Source: Streptomyces diacarni
Lineage (GTDB): Bacteria > Actinomycetota > Actinomycetes > Streptomycetales > Streptomycetaceae
NCBI RefSeq assembly: GCF_003323715.1
Contig: NZ_QOIN01000042.1
Coordinates: forward strand, 124,001 to 188,000
Direction of reading: 5' to 3'
DNA length: 64,000 nucleotides
Shown: positions 1 through 9,454 of the stretch, one piece after another
Numbering within the stretch: the stretch's first letter is position 1
Layout: every line of letters starts with the position of its first letter
Made by a program: the position numbers and the translations under genes
Notes under the pieces: generated by a model
The model's input: the letters and a program-made list of their open reading frames with translations, nothing else
What the model was told of the DNA's origin: nothing
Databases searched by the model: none

Positions 1-2504
1 CGCCGCGCCTCCTCGCGCTGGCGTTCCAGTTCGGCCTCGCGGCGCTTGCGCTCCTCCTCCTCGCGGCGCAGCTTCTCCAGCTGTTCCTGGCGCTCGCGTT
101 CCTTGCGCTCCTCTTCCGCCTTGCGGCGGGCCTCTTCCTCGGCCTTCCTGCGGGCTTCCTCCTCGGCGCGCTTGCGCGCCTCCTCCTGGGCCTTCTTCTC
201 GGCTTCGGAGAGCGGAAGCACCTGGTCGAGGCGGTGGCGGATGACCGTCGTGACGGCCTCGGGCTCCTGTCCGGCGTCGACGACGAGGTAGCGGGCGGGG
301 TCGGCCGCGGCGAGGGTGAGGAAGCCGGAGCGCACCCGCTGGTGGAACTCGGCCGGTTCGGACTCCAGCCGGTCGGGAGCCTCGGTGAAGCGCTCCCGTG
401 CCGTCTCGGGTGCGATGTCGAGCAGCGCGGTCAGGTGCGGCACCAGGCCCTCGGTGGCCCAGCGGGAGATACGGGCGATCTCGGTCGGCGACAGGTCGCG
501 CCCGGCGCCCTGGTAGGCGACGGAGGAGTCGACGTACCGGTCGGAGAGGACCACGGCGCCGCGCTCCAGCGCGGGGCGCACGACGGTGGCGATGTGCTCG
601 GCACGGTCCGCCGCGTACAGCAGTGCCTCCGCGCGGTGCGAGAGCCCGGAGGAGGAGACGTCCAGCAGGATGGAGCGCAGCCGCTTGCCGACGGGTGTGG
701 AGCCGGGCTCCTTGGTGACGACGACCTCGTGGCCCTTCGCCCTGATCCACTCGGCCAGCGCCTCGACCTGGGTGGACTTGCCGGCGCCGTCGCCGCCCTC
801 CAGGACGAGGAAGAAGCCGTCGGCCGCGGGTGCCTGCCGGGGACGGGCGCCGCCGAACGCCTCCACGAGGTCGCGGCGCAGCGGTACGCCCTGCCGGTCG
901 TCGGTCCGTCCCAGCAGGATCGCGCCGACGGGCAGCAGCAGCGCGCCGACGAGCATCAGGGTGAACGAGGCGCCTCCGTGGTCGAAGACGAAGGCGCCGT
1001 CCTCCACCCGGTGCGGCCCGATGAGCGCGGCCACGACGGGCGCGATCAGGGCGCACAGCGCGAGCGACAGCCGTACGACGGCCTGCAGGTGCTCGGTGGT
1101 GCGGGTGCGGCGGAAGTCCTCGGTCTCCTGGTCGAGCAGGGTGTGCAGGGTGTTGGCCGCGATGCCGCCGCCCAGTCCGGCGAGCAGTGCGAGGCCGATG
1201 ACGGTCGCGGTGTCGGAGACCAGCCCGGCCGCGAGGAGCGCGACACCGGTCAGACCGGTGACGAGCGCGAGCAGGCGGCGGCGGGAGAGCGACGGCAGCG
1301 TGTGCGGGGCGAGCCTGATGCCGGCGGCGGTGCCACCGGTCAGCATCAGCGCCAGCAGCCCGAACGCGACGGGCCCGCCGCCCAGGTCGGCGGCGTGCAG
1401 CGGAGCGAGCGCGACGGCCGCGGCGATCGCCCCGCTGACGGCGGCGCCCGCGAGGACCAGCAGCGGCACGGCGCCCGTACGGCCCTTGTCGGTACCCGAT
1501 CCGGTGCTGGGCCGGCGCAGCCCCTCCAGCGGGGAACGGGGGCGCGGGGTGCGGGTGTCCGGGAGTTCGAGGAAGTAGCCGACGGCCGCCGCGGCGGCGA
1601 ACAGGCCCGCCGCCACGTACGAGGCGAGCGCGGCCTGGTGCGAGCCGAACCAGTCGATGCCCGTGCCGAGCAGGTTGCTGACGAGCGTGACGACCACCAG
1701 CCCGGCGGCCGCCAGCGGCAGGGCCACGAAGCCGGTGCGCAGCCACAGGCGGCGCAGCGCGTCGTGGTGGTCGGGCAGCGGCCGCACGGCAGCGCCCTCC
1801 ACGGGCGCCGCCGGCAGGAGGGCCGGGGCCGCGCTGTCCCGCGTCACGGTGGACAGCCGCTCGGCGGTGCCCGCCACGAAGACGGTGATCAGCAGGATGA
1901 GGAAGGCGTTGCCGGGCGTCCAGTCGATCCACAGCGGCGCGATGACCAGGGCGATCGCCCGCAGGACGTCGGCGCCGAACAGCGTCCAGCGCCGGTCGAG
2001 GACCTTCTTCGGCGCGTCGTCCTTTTTCGGCGTGTCGTCCTTCTTCGGCGCGTCACCGTCCTGCTTCGGTGCGTCCTTGTCGCGCGCTGCCGCTGTCCCG
2101 GTGGTGTCCTTCTCAGCGGAGTCCGCAGCCCCGCCGGGGCCTGCCACGCGCTTGGCGCCGCCCTTGCCGACGACGCCGCTCACCAGCGCGGAGACGGGGC
2201 CCAGCAGGACGGCGCCGAACAGCAGCGTGGACAGCAGCCGCAGCCCGAAGACGACCGCGACGACGAACGCCATGCCGCGGTATCCGCCGCCGAAGACCGG
2301 GTCTCCCGCGACGCCGCGCACGGCCGCCGCCTGCATCGCCAACAACAGCAGCACCAGAAGGGCCAGCATGTCGCCGATCCCACTGGTGAACTGCGCCGTC
2401 CACAGCCGCCTCAGCGGCGGGAAACGCAACAGCGCGGTCACGGCGCCCTCGCGGGATTCCGCGGCGAGGGAGTCGTCCGGAGCGGTTGGGGGCGAAGACA
2501 TCAT
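1..2504 (-). CDS. tmk: dTMP kinase fused to an N-terminal transporter-like membrane domain (partial, 3' end outside window)
   Basis: Phosphorylates dTMP to dTDP for DNA synthesis. The reading frame starts at ATG 2504 (a second ATG follows at 2501) and runs off the left edge, so the C-terminus is missing. Residues about 20-540 hold many hydrophobic segments arranged like an MFS-type transporter, interrupted near residue 150 by a charged linker of APKKDD-type repeats. The kinase begins near residue 560 with the P-loop EGGDGAGKST, followed by a DRYVDSSVAYQGAGRD segment typical of the dTMP kinase DRY region. After about residue 765 comes a long Glu/Arg/Ala-rich stretch (KAEEEARRK repeats), probably a coiled coil. 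The membrane-kinase fusion is known in streptomycetes; the role of the membrane half is unknown. It lies directly downstream of topA on the same strand, 93 bp apart. Confidence 0.9.
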   Translation of the reverse strand, partial: MMSSPPTAPDDSLAAESREGAVTALLRFPPLRRLWTAQFTSGIGDMLALLVLLLLAMQAAAVRGVAGDPVFGGGYRGMAFVVAVVFGLRLLSTLLFGAVLLGPVSALVSGVVGKGGAKRVAGPGGAADSAEKDTTGTAAARDKDAPKQDGDAPKKDDTPKKDDAPKKVLDRRWTLFGADVLRAIALVIAPLWIDWTPGNAFLILLITVFVAGTAERLSTVTRDSAAPALLPAAPVEGAAVRPLPDHHDALRRLWLRTGFVALPLAAAGLVVVTLVSNLLGTGIDWFGSHQAALASYVAAGLFAAAAAVGYFLELPDTRTPRPRSPLEGLRRPSTGSGTDKGRTGAVPLLVLAGAAVSGAIAAAVALAPLHAADLGGGPVAFGLLALMLTGGTAAGIRLAPHTLPSLSRRRLLALVTGLTGVALLAAGLVSDTATVIGLALLAGLGGGIAANTLHTLLDQETEDFRRTRTTEHLQAVVRLSLALCALIAPVVAALIGPHRVEDGAFVFDHGGASFTLMLVGALLLPVGAILLGRTDDRQGVPLRRDLVEAFGGARPRQAPAADGFFLVLEGGDGAGKSTQVEALAEWIRAKGHEVVVTKEPGSTPVGKRLRSILLDVSSSGLSHRAEALLYAADRAEHIATVVRPALERGAVVLSDRYVDSSVAYQGAGRDLSPTEIARISRWATEGLVPHLTALLDIAPETARERFTEAPDRLESEPAEFHQRVRSGFLTLAAADPARYLVVDAGQEPEAVTTVIRHRLDQVLPLSEAEKKAQEEARKRAEEEARRKAEEEARRKAEEERKERERQEQLEKLRREEEERKRREAELERQREEAR

Positions 2505-2597
2505 CCCGCCAGCGTATAGGGAGGGCGCCGCCAACCGGATGCGTACCCGAACATCCGTGTGAACACCGGCCGGTTCCCCGAACGCCTCCCCCGCGTC

Positions 2598-5549
2598 CTA
2601 CTCCTCGGGGGACGTCCCCTTCGCCGCGCTTCCGGAAGCCGCGCCCTGGGAAGCGGCGGCCTTCTTGCCCGCCGTCTTCTTCGCCGCCGTCTTCTTCGTC
2701 GCCGTCTTGGCAGCGGCCGTCTTGGTCGCCGTCTTCTTCGCGGCCGTCTTCCCCGTCGCCTTCTTGGCAGGCGACTTCTTCGCCGCCGTCTTCTTCGCCG
2801 AGGACTTCTTCGCGGCAGACTTCTTCGCCGGGCCCTTCGCCCGCTTCTCCGCCAGCAGCTCGAAGCCCCGCTCCGGGGTGATCGACTCGACCTCGTCGTC
2901 ACGCCGCAGCGTCGCGTTGGTCTCGCCGTCGGTCACGTACGGGCCGAAGCGGCCGTCCTTGACCACGACGGGGCGCTCCGTGGTCGGGTCGTTGCCCAGT
3001 TCCTTCAGCGGCGGCTTGGCCGCCGCACGGCCGCGCTGCTTGGGCTTGGAGTAGATCTCCAGCGCCTGCTCCAGCGTGATCGTGAAGATCTGTTCCTCGC
3101 TCTCCAGCGAGCGCGAGTCCGTCCCCTTCTTCATGTAGGGGCCGTACCGGCCGTTCTGGGCCGTGATCTCGTTGCCCGACTCCGGGTCCACACCGACGAC
3201 CCGGGGCAGCGACAGCAGCCTGAGCGCCTGCTCCAGCGTGACGGTGTCCAGCGTCATGGAACGCAAGAGCGACGCGGTGCGCGGCTTGACCGCGTTCTTG
3301 CCGGTCTTCGGCGTGCCCTCGGGCAGCACCTCGGTGACGTAGGGGCCGTAGCGGCCGTCGCGGGCGACGACGGGCCGGCCCGTCTCCGGGTCCGTGCCGA
3401 GTTCGAAGTCGCCACTGGGCTTGGCCAGCAGCTCCTTGGCGTACTCGACGGTCAGCTCGTCCGGCGGCAGGTCGTCGGGCACGTCGGCGCGCTGGCCCGG
3501 CTCGCCCTCCTGCTGGCTGGGGCCCTCCACGTACGGGCCGTAGCGGCCCACCCGCAGGGTGATGCCCTCTCCGACGGGGAAGGAGGAGACGCCCTTGGCG
3601 TCGATGGCGCCGAGGTCGGAGACGAGCTCCTTGAGACCGCCTAGGTGGTCGCCGTCACCGTTGCCTGCCGCGGCGGCCTCGCCGGTGGCCGTGGCGGACT
3701 GGCCGTCGCCGCCGTCGCTACCTTCACCGAAGTAGAAGCGCCGCAGCCACGGGATCGCCTCCGCGTTCCCGGCGGCGATGCGGTCGAGGTCGTCCTCCAT
3801 CCTGGCGGTGAAGTCGTAGTCGACCAGCCGGCCGAAGTGCTTCTCCAGGAGCCCGACGACGGCGAAGCTCAGGAAGGACGGCACCAGCGCGGTGCCCTTC
3901 TTGAAGACGTAGCGCCGGTCCAGGATCGTGCTGATGATCGAGGCGTAGGTGGAGGGGCGGCCGATCTCGCGCTCCTCCAGTTCCTTGACGAGCGTCGCCT
4001 CCGTGTAGCGGGCCGGCGGCTTGGTGGCGTGGCCGTCCACCGACATCTCTTCGGCGCGCAGCGGGTCGCCCTCGGATACCTGGGGCAGCCGCCGCTCACG
4101 GTCGTCGAGCTCGGCGTTGGGGTCGTCGGCGCCCTCGACGTAGGCCTTGAGGAAACCGTGGAAGGTGATGATCTTGCCGGTGGCGCTGAACTCGGCGTCC
4201 CGCCCGTCGGCCGACCGGCCGCCGACCTTGACGGTGACGGACTGCCCGACGGCGTCCTTCATCTGGGAGGCGACGGTCCGCTTCCAGATCAGCTCGTACA
4301 GCTTGAACTGGTCGCCGGTCAGACCCGTCTCCGCGGGGGTGCGGAAGCGGTCCCCCGAGGGGCGGATCGCCTCGTGCGCCTCCTGCGCGTTCTTGACCTT
4401 GCCCGCGTAGGTGCGCGGCTTGTCCGGCAGGTAGTCGGCGCCGTACAGCTGGGTGACCTGGGCGCGCGCCGCGGACACGGCGGTGTCGGAGAGCGTGATG
4501 GAGTCCGTACGCATGTACGTGATGAAGCCGTTCTCGTACAGCTTCTGCGCCACCTGCATGGTGGACTTCGCGCCGAAGCCCAGCTTGCGGCTCGCCTCCT
4601 GCTGGAGGGTGGTCGTACGGAAAGGCGCGTACGGCGAGCGGCGGTAGGGCTTGGACTCCACGGAACGGACCGAGAAGTCCGTGTCCTCCAGCGCCGCGGC
4701 CAGGGCGCCCGCACCCTCCTCGTCCAGGTGCAGCACCGCGGCCGGGTCCTTGAGCTGCCCGTCCGAGCCGAAGTCGCGGCCCTGGGCGACACGGCGGCCG
4801 TCCACGGTGGTCAGCCGGGCACCGAACGTCCCCGGATCCCCGGCCGCGCCGCGGCCCGCTCCCGTCGAGGCATCCCCCGCCTGCCCCGCCGCGAACGTGC
4901 CGGTCAGATCCCAGTACTCGGCGGAACGGAACGCCATGCGCTCCCGCTCCCGCTCGACGACCAGCCGGGTGGCCACGGACTGCACGCGGCCCGCCGACAG
5001 CCGCGGCATGACCTTCTTCCACAGCACCGGAGAGACCTCGTACCCGTACAACCGGTCGAGGATCCGCCGCGTCTCCTGCGCGTCCACCAGCCGCTGGTTG
5101 AGCGCGCGCGGATTGCGGACGGCGTTTTGGATCGCGTCCTTGGTGATCTCGTGGAAGACCATCCGCTTGACCGGGACCTTCGGCTTGAGCACCTCTTGCA
5201 GATGCCAGGCGATGGCCTCGCCCTCGCGGTCCTCGTCAGTGGCGAGGTAGAGCTCGTCGGAGTCGGCCAGCAGCTCCTTGAGCTTCTTGACCTGGTCCTT
5301 CTTGTCGCTGTTGACGACATAGAGGGGTTCGAAGTCGTGGTCGACGTTGACACCGAGCCGGGCCCAGGGCTCACCCTTGTACTTCGCGGGAACCTCGGCC
5401 GCACCGCCGGGGAGGTCACGGATGTGCCCGACGCTGGCCTCGACGACGTAACCAGGGCCGAGATAGCCCTTGATCGTCTTGGCCTTGGCAGGCGACTCGA
5501 CGATCACGAGTCGGCGCCCGCCGTTTGCTGTCTCGTGGGTCGGGGACAA
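2598..5549 (-). CDS. topA: DNA topoisomerase I with lysine-rich C-terminal tail
   Basis: Type IA topoisomerase that relaxes negative supercoils. The frame is open further upstream, but TTG 5549 is chosen because the protein then starts MSPTHETANGGRRLVIVESP, the usual actinobacterial start; a GGAGAG lies upstream of it. The Toprim domain comes first (VIVESPAKAKT, then DREGEAIAWHL). The active-site tyrosine is Y345 in GFITYMRTDS. Several C-terminal repeat domains with the motif GRYGPY or GRFGPY follow; zinc-finger cysteines are absent, as usual in this phylum. The last 70 or so residues are AKK/TAAKK repeats, about 983 aa in total. From the literature, such lysine repeats help Streptomyces TopA processivity. 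The original upstream ORF extension (about 58 residues) overlaps the divergent TM2 gene promoter and is not believed. Confidence 0.96.
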   Translation of the reverse strand: MSPTHETANGGRRLVIVESPAKAKTIKGYLGPGYVVEASVGHIRDLPGGAAEVPAKYKGEPWARLGVNVDHDFEPLYVVNSDKKDQVKKLKELLADSDELYLATDEDREGEAIAWHLQEVLKPKVPVKRMVFHEITKDAIQNAVRNPRALNQRLVDAQETRRILDRLYGYEVSPVLWKKVMPRLSAGRVQSVATRLVVERERERMAFRSAEYWDLTGTFAAGQAGDASTGAGRGAAGDPGTFGARLTTVDGRRVAQGRDFGSDGQLKDPAAVLHLDEEGAGALAAALEDTDFSVRSVESKPYRRSPYAPFRTTTLQQEASRKLGFGAKSTMQVAQKLYENGFITYMRTDSITLSDTAVSAARAQVTQLYGADYLPDKPRTYAGKVKNAQEAHEAIRPSGDRFRTPAETGLTGDQFKLYELIWKRTVASQMKDAVGQSVTVKVGGRSADGRDAEFSATGKIITFHGFLKAYVEGADDPNAELDDRERRLPQVSEGDPLRAEEMSVDGHATKPPARYTEATLVKELEEREIGRPSTYASIISTILDRRYVFKKGTALVPSFLSFAVVGLLEKHFGRLVDYDFTARMEDDLDRIAAGNAEAIPWLRRFYFGEGSDGGDGQSATATGEAAAAGNGDGDHLGGLKELVSDLGAIDAKGVSSFPVGEGITLRVGRYGPYVEGPSQQEGEPGQRADVPDDLPPDELTVEYAKELLAKPSGDFELGTDPETGRPVVARDGRYGPYVTEVLPEGTPKTGKNAVKPRTASLLRSMTLDTVTLEQALRLLSLPRVVGVDPESGNEITAQNGRYGPYMKKGTDSRSLESEEQIFTITLEQALEIYSKPKQRGRAAAKPPLKELGNDPTTERPVVVKDGRFGPYVTDGETNATLRRDDEVESITPERGFELLAEKRAKGPAKKSAAKKSSAKKTAAKKSPAKKATGKTAAKKTATKTAAAKTATKKTAAKKTAGKKAAASQGAASGSAAKGTSPEE

Positions 5550-5755
5550 CTTCTGCTCTTCTCTCCGGTCGGCTGCTATCTGTATCGCATCGGTATCGCT
5601 GCGGAGTGTGACGGTACCTCCCGCCCCCATGTCAAACGGGAAAAGTCGGCAACGCCACTCGAACGGTAACCCGACAACCAGCCGTGGCGCCGCCCGACGG
5701 CTCTGGCAACATGTCGGGGGCACATCACCAGGTACCGCTCGACCTCGGAGGTCTT

Positions 5756-6154
5756 GTGTCCAATCCCAACCAGCCCGGTTACGGCTATCCCCAGCAGCCG
5801 GGCCAGAACCCCTACAACCAGCCGCCGGGACAGCCGGGAGCGCCCGGTTACGGCTACCCGCAGCAGCAGCCGATGGCCCCCATGCCAGGCCAGTACGCCG
5901 GCGACCCGAACGCCCCGTACGGCTACGACCCGTACGGACGGCCGCTCTCGCACAAGTCGAAGATCGTCGCCGGCGTGCTCCAGCTCTTCGTCGGCGGCCT
6001 GGGCATCGGCCGCTTCTACACCGGCCACGTCGGCATGGGCATAGCCCAGCTCTTCACCTGCGGCGGCTTCGGCATCTGGGCCCTGATCGACGGGATCCTC
6101 TTCCTGACCAGCGACGACCGGACCGACAGCGACGGCCGCATCCTGCGTGGCTGA
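5756..6154 (+). CDS. TM2 domain membrane protein
   Basis: A 132-residue membrane protein of unknown function. GTG 5756 is chosen as start because a GGAGG sits at the right distance before it. The first 60 residues are Pro/Gln/Gly/Tyr-rich (GYGYPQQPG repeats). Next comes the TM2 domain: a Lys-Ser-Lys turn, a hydrophobic helix with GGLGIGRFYTGHVGMGIAQL, a short loop and a second helix GFGIWALIDGI. The low-complexity N-terminus followed by TM2 is a common actinobacterial layout. It is divergent from topA and lies just before a DUF2752 gene, a pairing seen repeatedly in actinobacteria, so the two may work together. The biochemical role is unknown. Confidence 0.9.
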   Translation: MSNPNQPGYGYPQQPGQNPYNQPPGQPGAPGYGYPQQQPMAPMPGQYAGDPNAPYGYDPYGRPLSHKSKIVAGVLQLFVGGLGIGRFYTGHVGMGIAQLFTCGGFGIWALIDGILFLTSDDRTDSDGRILRG

Positions 6155-6209
6155 GACCGGCGCGAGCCCAGGGGGAGGGCTGCGCGACACGAGGGGAGGC
6201 ACCGGCCAC

Positions 6210-6635
6210 ATGGCGAACACCAACGTCCCTGATGCTGTGGGCCGACTCCGCGCCGCCCTCTCCCACCCGGCCGCCCCGCCGCTGGCGACAGCGGCGGCCG
6301 GCCTCGTCGGCGCCTGCTACCTGTGGGACACCGACCCGCACGAACCCGGCGGCCTGCTACCGCGCTGCCCCTTCAACTGGGCCACCGGACTGCTCTGCCC
6401 GGCCTGCGGCGGCACCCGCATGGTCTACGACCTCCTGCACGGCGACCTCACGACGGCGCTGCACGACAACGCGGCCCTGCTGACGGTCGGCCTGCCCGTC
6501 GCCGGATACCTCTCGGCGCGCTGGCTGTGGGAAGGTCTCCGCGGCCGCCGCTGGGCGCCCCGGATGAGCACCCGGGGCACGGTCGCCGTCCTGAGCGCCG
6601 CCGTCGCCTGGACGGTGACCCGCAACCTGCTGTAG
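6210..6635 (+). CDS. DUF2752 membrane protein
   Basis: A small membrane protein (141 aa) of the DUF2752 family, function unknown. The diagnostic part is the Cys-rich motif RCPFNWATGLLCPACGGTR in the first third, followed by a short YDLLHGDLTTALHDN segment and two further hydrophobic stretches. ATG 6210 is preferred since GGGGAGG lies 10 nt upstream; a GTG at 6147 would overlap the stop of the TM2 gene by 8 nt and is less likely. It probably forms an operon with the TM2 gene. The paired cysteines suggest metal binding or a disulphide, but that is inference. Confidence 0.85.
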   Translation: MANTNVPDAVGRLRAALSHPAAPPLATAAAGLVGACYLWDTDPHEPGGLLPRCPFNWATGLLCPACGGTRMVYDLLHGDLTTALHDNAALLTVGLPVAGYLSARWLWEGLRGRRWAPRMSTRGTVAVLSAAVAWTVTRNLL

Positions 6636-6734
6636 GCCCCGGCGCCGGCCGGCACCAGGACGCCAGGTACCCGACGCCACTGACGCCAGGGCGTCACCTC
6701 GACACCCGGCACCGCTTCGGTGACAGTGGCGGTC

Positions 6735-8285
6735 TCAGTCCGCGACCGGTGTCACAAAGCCCCGCTCCACCAGCAGCCGCAGCGACTCCGGCGTACGGGC
6801 ACGCAGCTCGCCCACGTCCTCTCCGAGCAGCTCCCCGATGGCCTCCAGGATGCGCCCGGCGCTCAGCGTGCCGTCGCACACCCCCGCGAACCCGGCACCC
6901 ACCGTGTCCACCGTCATCGCGCGCCGCATCCCGCGGTTCTGCCGCAGCACCACATACTGCGGGTCCTCCGCGCCCGGCTCGCCGATCTCCTCCTGCACGA
7001 CCTCGTCCGCGAGCACGTACCGGTGCTCCAGCAGCGCCGCGTCGTTCGTGAGGCGCAGGAAGTCCTGCCGTGCGAAGTGCGCGCGGATCACCTCGCCCAG
7101 CGGCTGCTCGACCGGGTGCGGCCACTCCTCGGCCAGCACCGAGGGCCGCTCGGCGCCACTGCGGCGCAGCGTGATCCAGCCGAACCCGACAGCCTGCGTA
7201 CCGCGCGCCGCGAACTCCTCCAGCCAGGCGTCGTAGCGCTCCTCGTACACGGCCGGATCGCCGCGGTGATCACCCGCGTCCCGCAGCCACAGCTCCGCGT
7301 ACTGCGTGACGTCCTGCGTCTCCCGCTGCACGATCCACGCGTCGCACCCCGGCGGCACCCACGCCGCCACCCGCTCCCGCCAGTCCCGGCCCTCACGGTG
7401 CTCCCAGTTGGCCAGCAGCTGGCAGTAGCCGCCCGGGGCCAGACGGCCGGCCGCCTGCTCGACGAGAGACCGGCACAGGTCGTCGCCCGCCATGCCGCCG
7501 TCCCGGTAGGTCAGGCGGGCACCCGGAGAGATCACGAACGGCGGGTTGGAGACGATCAGGTCGTACGGCTCCGCGTCCGCCACCGGCTCGAACAGCGACC
7601 CTTGGCGCACCTCCGGCTCGGGCACGCCCGACAGCGCCATGGTCAGGCGGGCGCAACGCAGCGCGCGCGGGTTGAGGTCGGTGGCGGTGACGTGGGAGGC
7701 GAAGCGGGCGGCGTGCAGCGCCTGGATCCCCGAACCCGTCCCCAGGTCGAGCGCCCTGGCGACGGGGGCGGTCACCATGAGCCCGGCCAGCGTGGTCGAG
7801 GCACCGCCCACTCCCAGCACGACGTCCTGGGCGGACTCCGCCGAGGCGCCCACGCCACCCGCCCCGCTTACCGCGCGGCCCAGATCGCTGACGACCCACC
7901 AGTCCTCGCCGTCCGGACCACTGTAGGGGCGTACGTCCACGGTGGCGCGGACGTGCTCCGCCGGACCGGGGTCCGGGCCCGGGGCCGGGTCCGTGACCCG
8001 CTCCAGCCACCGGTCGGCCAGCACCTCGTCCAACGGCAGTACGGCCCCGGCACGTTCACGGGAGACAGGCCGCTGGAGCAGGAAGAGCCGTACCAGCGTC
8101 TCCAGCGGCTCCCCACCGCGCGTGGCACGGAGTGCCGGAACGGTCTCACCCCGGGCGAGAGCCGCGTAGGCGGGGGCGCCCAGCAGATCGAGCAGCCCAT
8201 CGGCGGTGAACCCGGCCGCGGCCAGCGCCTCCCGCAACGTTCGGGTGCTCTCGGGCGTGGGCTCGGGCAGTGCGTCAGTTCTCAC
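6735..8285 (-). CDS. class I SAM-dependent methyltransferase (HemK-like NPPF motif)
   Basis: Probable S-adenosylmethionine-dependent methyltransferase of about 516 aa, substrate unknown. The SAM-binding fold is clear: ALDLGTGSGIQALHAARF as motif I, ATDLNPRAL as the acidic loop, and NPPFVISPG as the N-x-x-F/Y type catalytic motif seen in N-methyltransferases acting on planar amide or amino groups. The first 150 residues form a separate N-terminal domain, and a further C-terminal region follows. GTG 8285 is chosen because AGGAGA ends 9 nt before it; ATG 8294 sits directly against that ribosome site and is too close. The longer upstream frame only translates tandem repeat DNA. Convergent with the DUF2752 gene. 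Confidence 0.88.
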   Translation of the reverse strand: MRTDALPEPTPESTRTLREALAAAGFTADGLLDLLGAPAYAALARGETVPALRATRGGEPLETLVRLFLLQRPVSRERAGAVLPLDEVLADRWLERVTDPAPGPDPGPAEHVRATVDVRPYSGPDGEDWWVVSDLGRAVSGAGGVGASAESAQDVVLGVGGASTTLAGLMVTAPVARALDLGTGSGIQALHAARFASHVTATDLNPRALRCARLTMALSGVPEPEVRQGSLFEPVADAEPYDLIVSNPPFVISPGARLTYRDGGMAGDDLCRSLVEQAAGRLAPGGYCQLLANWEHREGRDWRERVAAWVPPGCDAWIVQRETQDVTQYAELWLRDAGDHRGDPAVYEERYDAWLEEFAARGTQAVGFGWITLRRSGAERPSVLAEEWPHPVEQPLGEVIRAHFARQDFLRLTNDAALLEHRYVLADEVVQEEIGEPGAEDPQYVVLRQNRGMRRAMTVDTVGAGFAGVCDGTLSAGRILEAIGELLGEDVGELRARTPESLRLLVERGFVTPVAD

Positions 8286-8340
8286 CCGCGCCATTCTCCT
8301 TCGCATACGCCCACACCCACGACCGGGCCCGTCCGGAACA

Positions 8341-8508
8341 GACCACCAACCGCCCCCAACGGACGGCGGGCAGGACGGAACGGTCCGCCGGCCGCCCCCA
8401 ACGGGCGGCGAGCAGCGCGGAACGGTCCGCCAACCGCTCCCAACGGGCGGCGAGCAGCGCGGAACGGACCGCCAACCGCTCCCAACGGGCGGCGAGCAGC
8501 GCGGGACG
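8341..8508. repeat. tandem repeat, 42-bp unit, about 4 copies, intergenic
   Basis: The core CCCAACGG(A/G)CGGCG recurs with exact 42-bp spacing (CAAC at 8357, 8399, 8441 and 8483). Copies 2 to 4 are nearly identical. It fills the gap between the methyltransferase start and the lipoprotein stop and is not part of a believable gene, although 42 is a multiple of three and the DNA stays open in several frames. Confidence 0.9.
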
Positions 8509-8664
8509 AGGGGCGCGCCCTCCGACGGGGACGGCGGGCCGCCCGGGAGGGGCCGCGGACCGTCCCGGCCGCCGACCCGCGGGCCGGTCGGCTCGCGATG
8601 GCGGCGCGCACCGCCACCCGCACCGCGCACGCCGCTACCCGCACCGCGGGCCGAGCGGGCCGGC

Positions 8665-9213
8665 TCACTTGTCGGTCACGCCGGTCTTCTTGCAGCTCTC
8701 CTGGTTGGCCATCGCCTTGCCCACGTCACCGGTCGACAGCTTGTGCAGCGCCTCGTCACCACGCTGCCCGAGCGTCTTCAGCTTGGCGGCCACACTGTCG
8801 AGCCCCTCGTCGAACTTGTCACCGGTGGGGAGCTTGTCGACGGAAGTCTGGAGGTCGTTGTACTGGCCGGCGATGCCGTTGAGCTCCTTGATGGCGTTCT
8901 TCTGCATCTTCTCGCCGTCGTCGACGGGCGGGGCGCCCGCGCTCTTGACCGCCCGCGCCATGGCCTTGTACGCGTCGGAAACCTTCTTGAAGCCGGCCGA
9001 GTCGGCCTTCTTGACCTCTTCGGGGGACTTGTTCGCCTGGGAGGCCTCCGCGATGGCGGCGTTGGCCTGCCTGACCTTCGTCAGCTGCGGCTGGAGGTCG
9101 TCGCAGACGCTCTTGGCCCACTCGTCCGTCTTGCCGCTGTCGTCACTGCAGCCGGTCAGCGCGAGTACGAGTACGGCGCCGCCGGACAGTGCCGCCGTGA
9201 GCTTCTTGTTCAC
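8665..9213 (-). CDS. small secreted lipoprotein
   Basis: A 182-aa lipoprotein of unknown function. Start GTG 9213, preceded by GAAGGGA. The N-terminus MNKKLTAALSGGAVLVLALT is a signal peptide, and LTGC gives the lipobox with the acylated cysteine at residue 22, so the mature protein is anchored on the outer face of the membrane. The rest is charged and helical, without a recognisable catalytic motif. Two cysteines remain (near residue 37 and in the ESCKKTG tail) and could form a disulphide. It is monocistronic, with the 42-bp repeat array downstream of its stop. Confidence 0.85.
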   Translation of the reverse strand: MNKKLTAALSGGAVLVLALTGCSDDSGKTDEWAKSVCDDLQPQLTKVRQANAAIAEASQANKSPEEVKKADSAGFKKVSDAYKAMARAVKSAGAPPVDDGEKMQKNAIKELNGIAGQYNDLQTSVDKLPTGDKFDEGLDSVAAKLKTLGQRGDEALHKLSTGDVGKAMANQESCKKTGVTDK

Positions 9214-9404
9214 CGGATCGGTCCCTTCATGGCTGTTCGGCCCGGAACATACACGCCACGGAGGGAGTGGCGGCGAGCCGGAAGACCCCTATGTCTACTA
9301 TTGCAGCCGTTTGCACCAACGCAGGTCTGCGACATCACGGACACGCGTGGGCCCACAGGGCCGCGTACAGCCGGTCCGGCGGCGCTGAGACGAAACACAC
9401 ACAA

Positions 9405-9438
9405 GGGCGGACGGGACACCAACGCGTCCCGCCCGCCC
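9405..9438 (-). terminator. hairpin terminator after hppA
   Basis: Inverted repeat with 13-nt arms (9405-9417 and 9426-9438, one mismatch) and an 8-nt loop, starting 17 nt beyond the hppA stop. No T-run follows on the minus strand, as is common for Streptomyces terminators. Confidence 0.6.
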
Positions 9439-9454
9439 CTCGGTTGAGTCGCCG

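Noticed and set aside
234..2519. Long plus-strand ORF (761 codons) over the tmk gene
   Set aside because: It is the antisense reading of tmk; the composition is Arg/Gly/Asp-rich noise with no domain, while the minus strand has a clear P-loop and kinase motifs.
3645..5669. Long plus-strand ORF (674 codons) over topA
   Set aside because: Antisense shadow of topA with no motif; topA is certain on the other strand.
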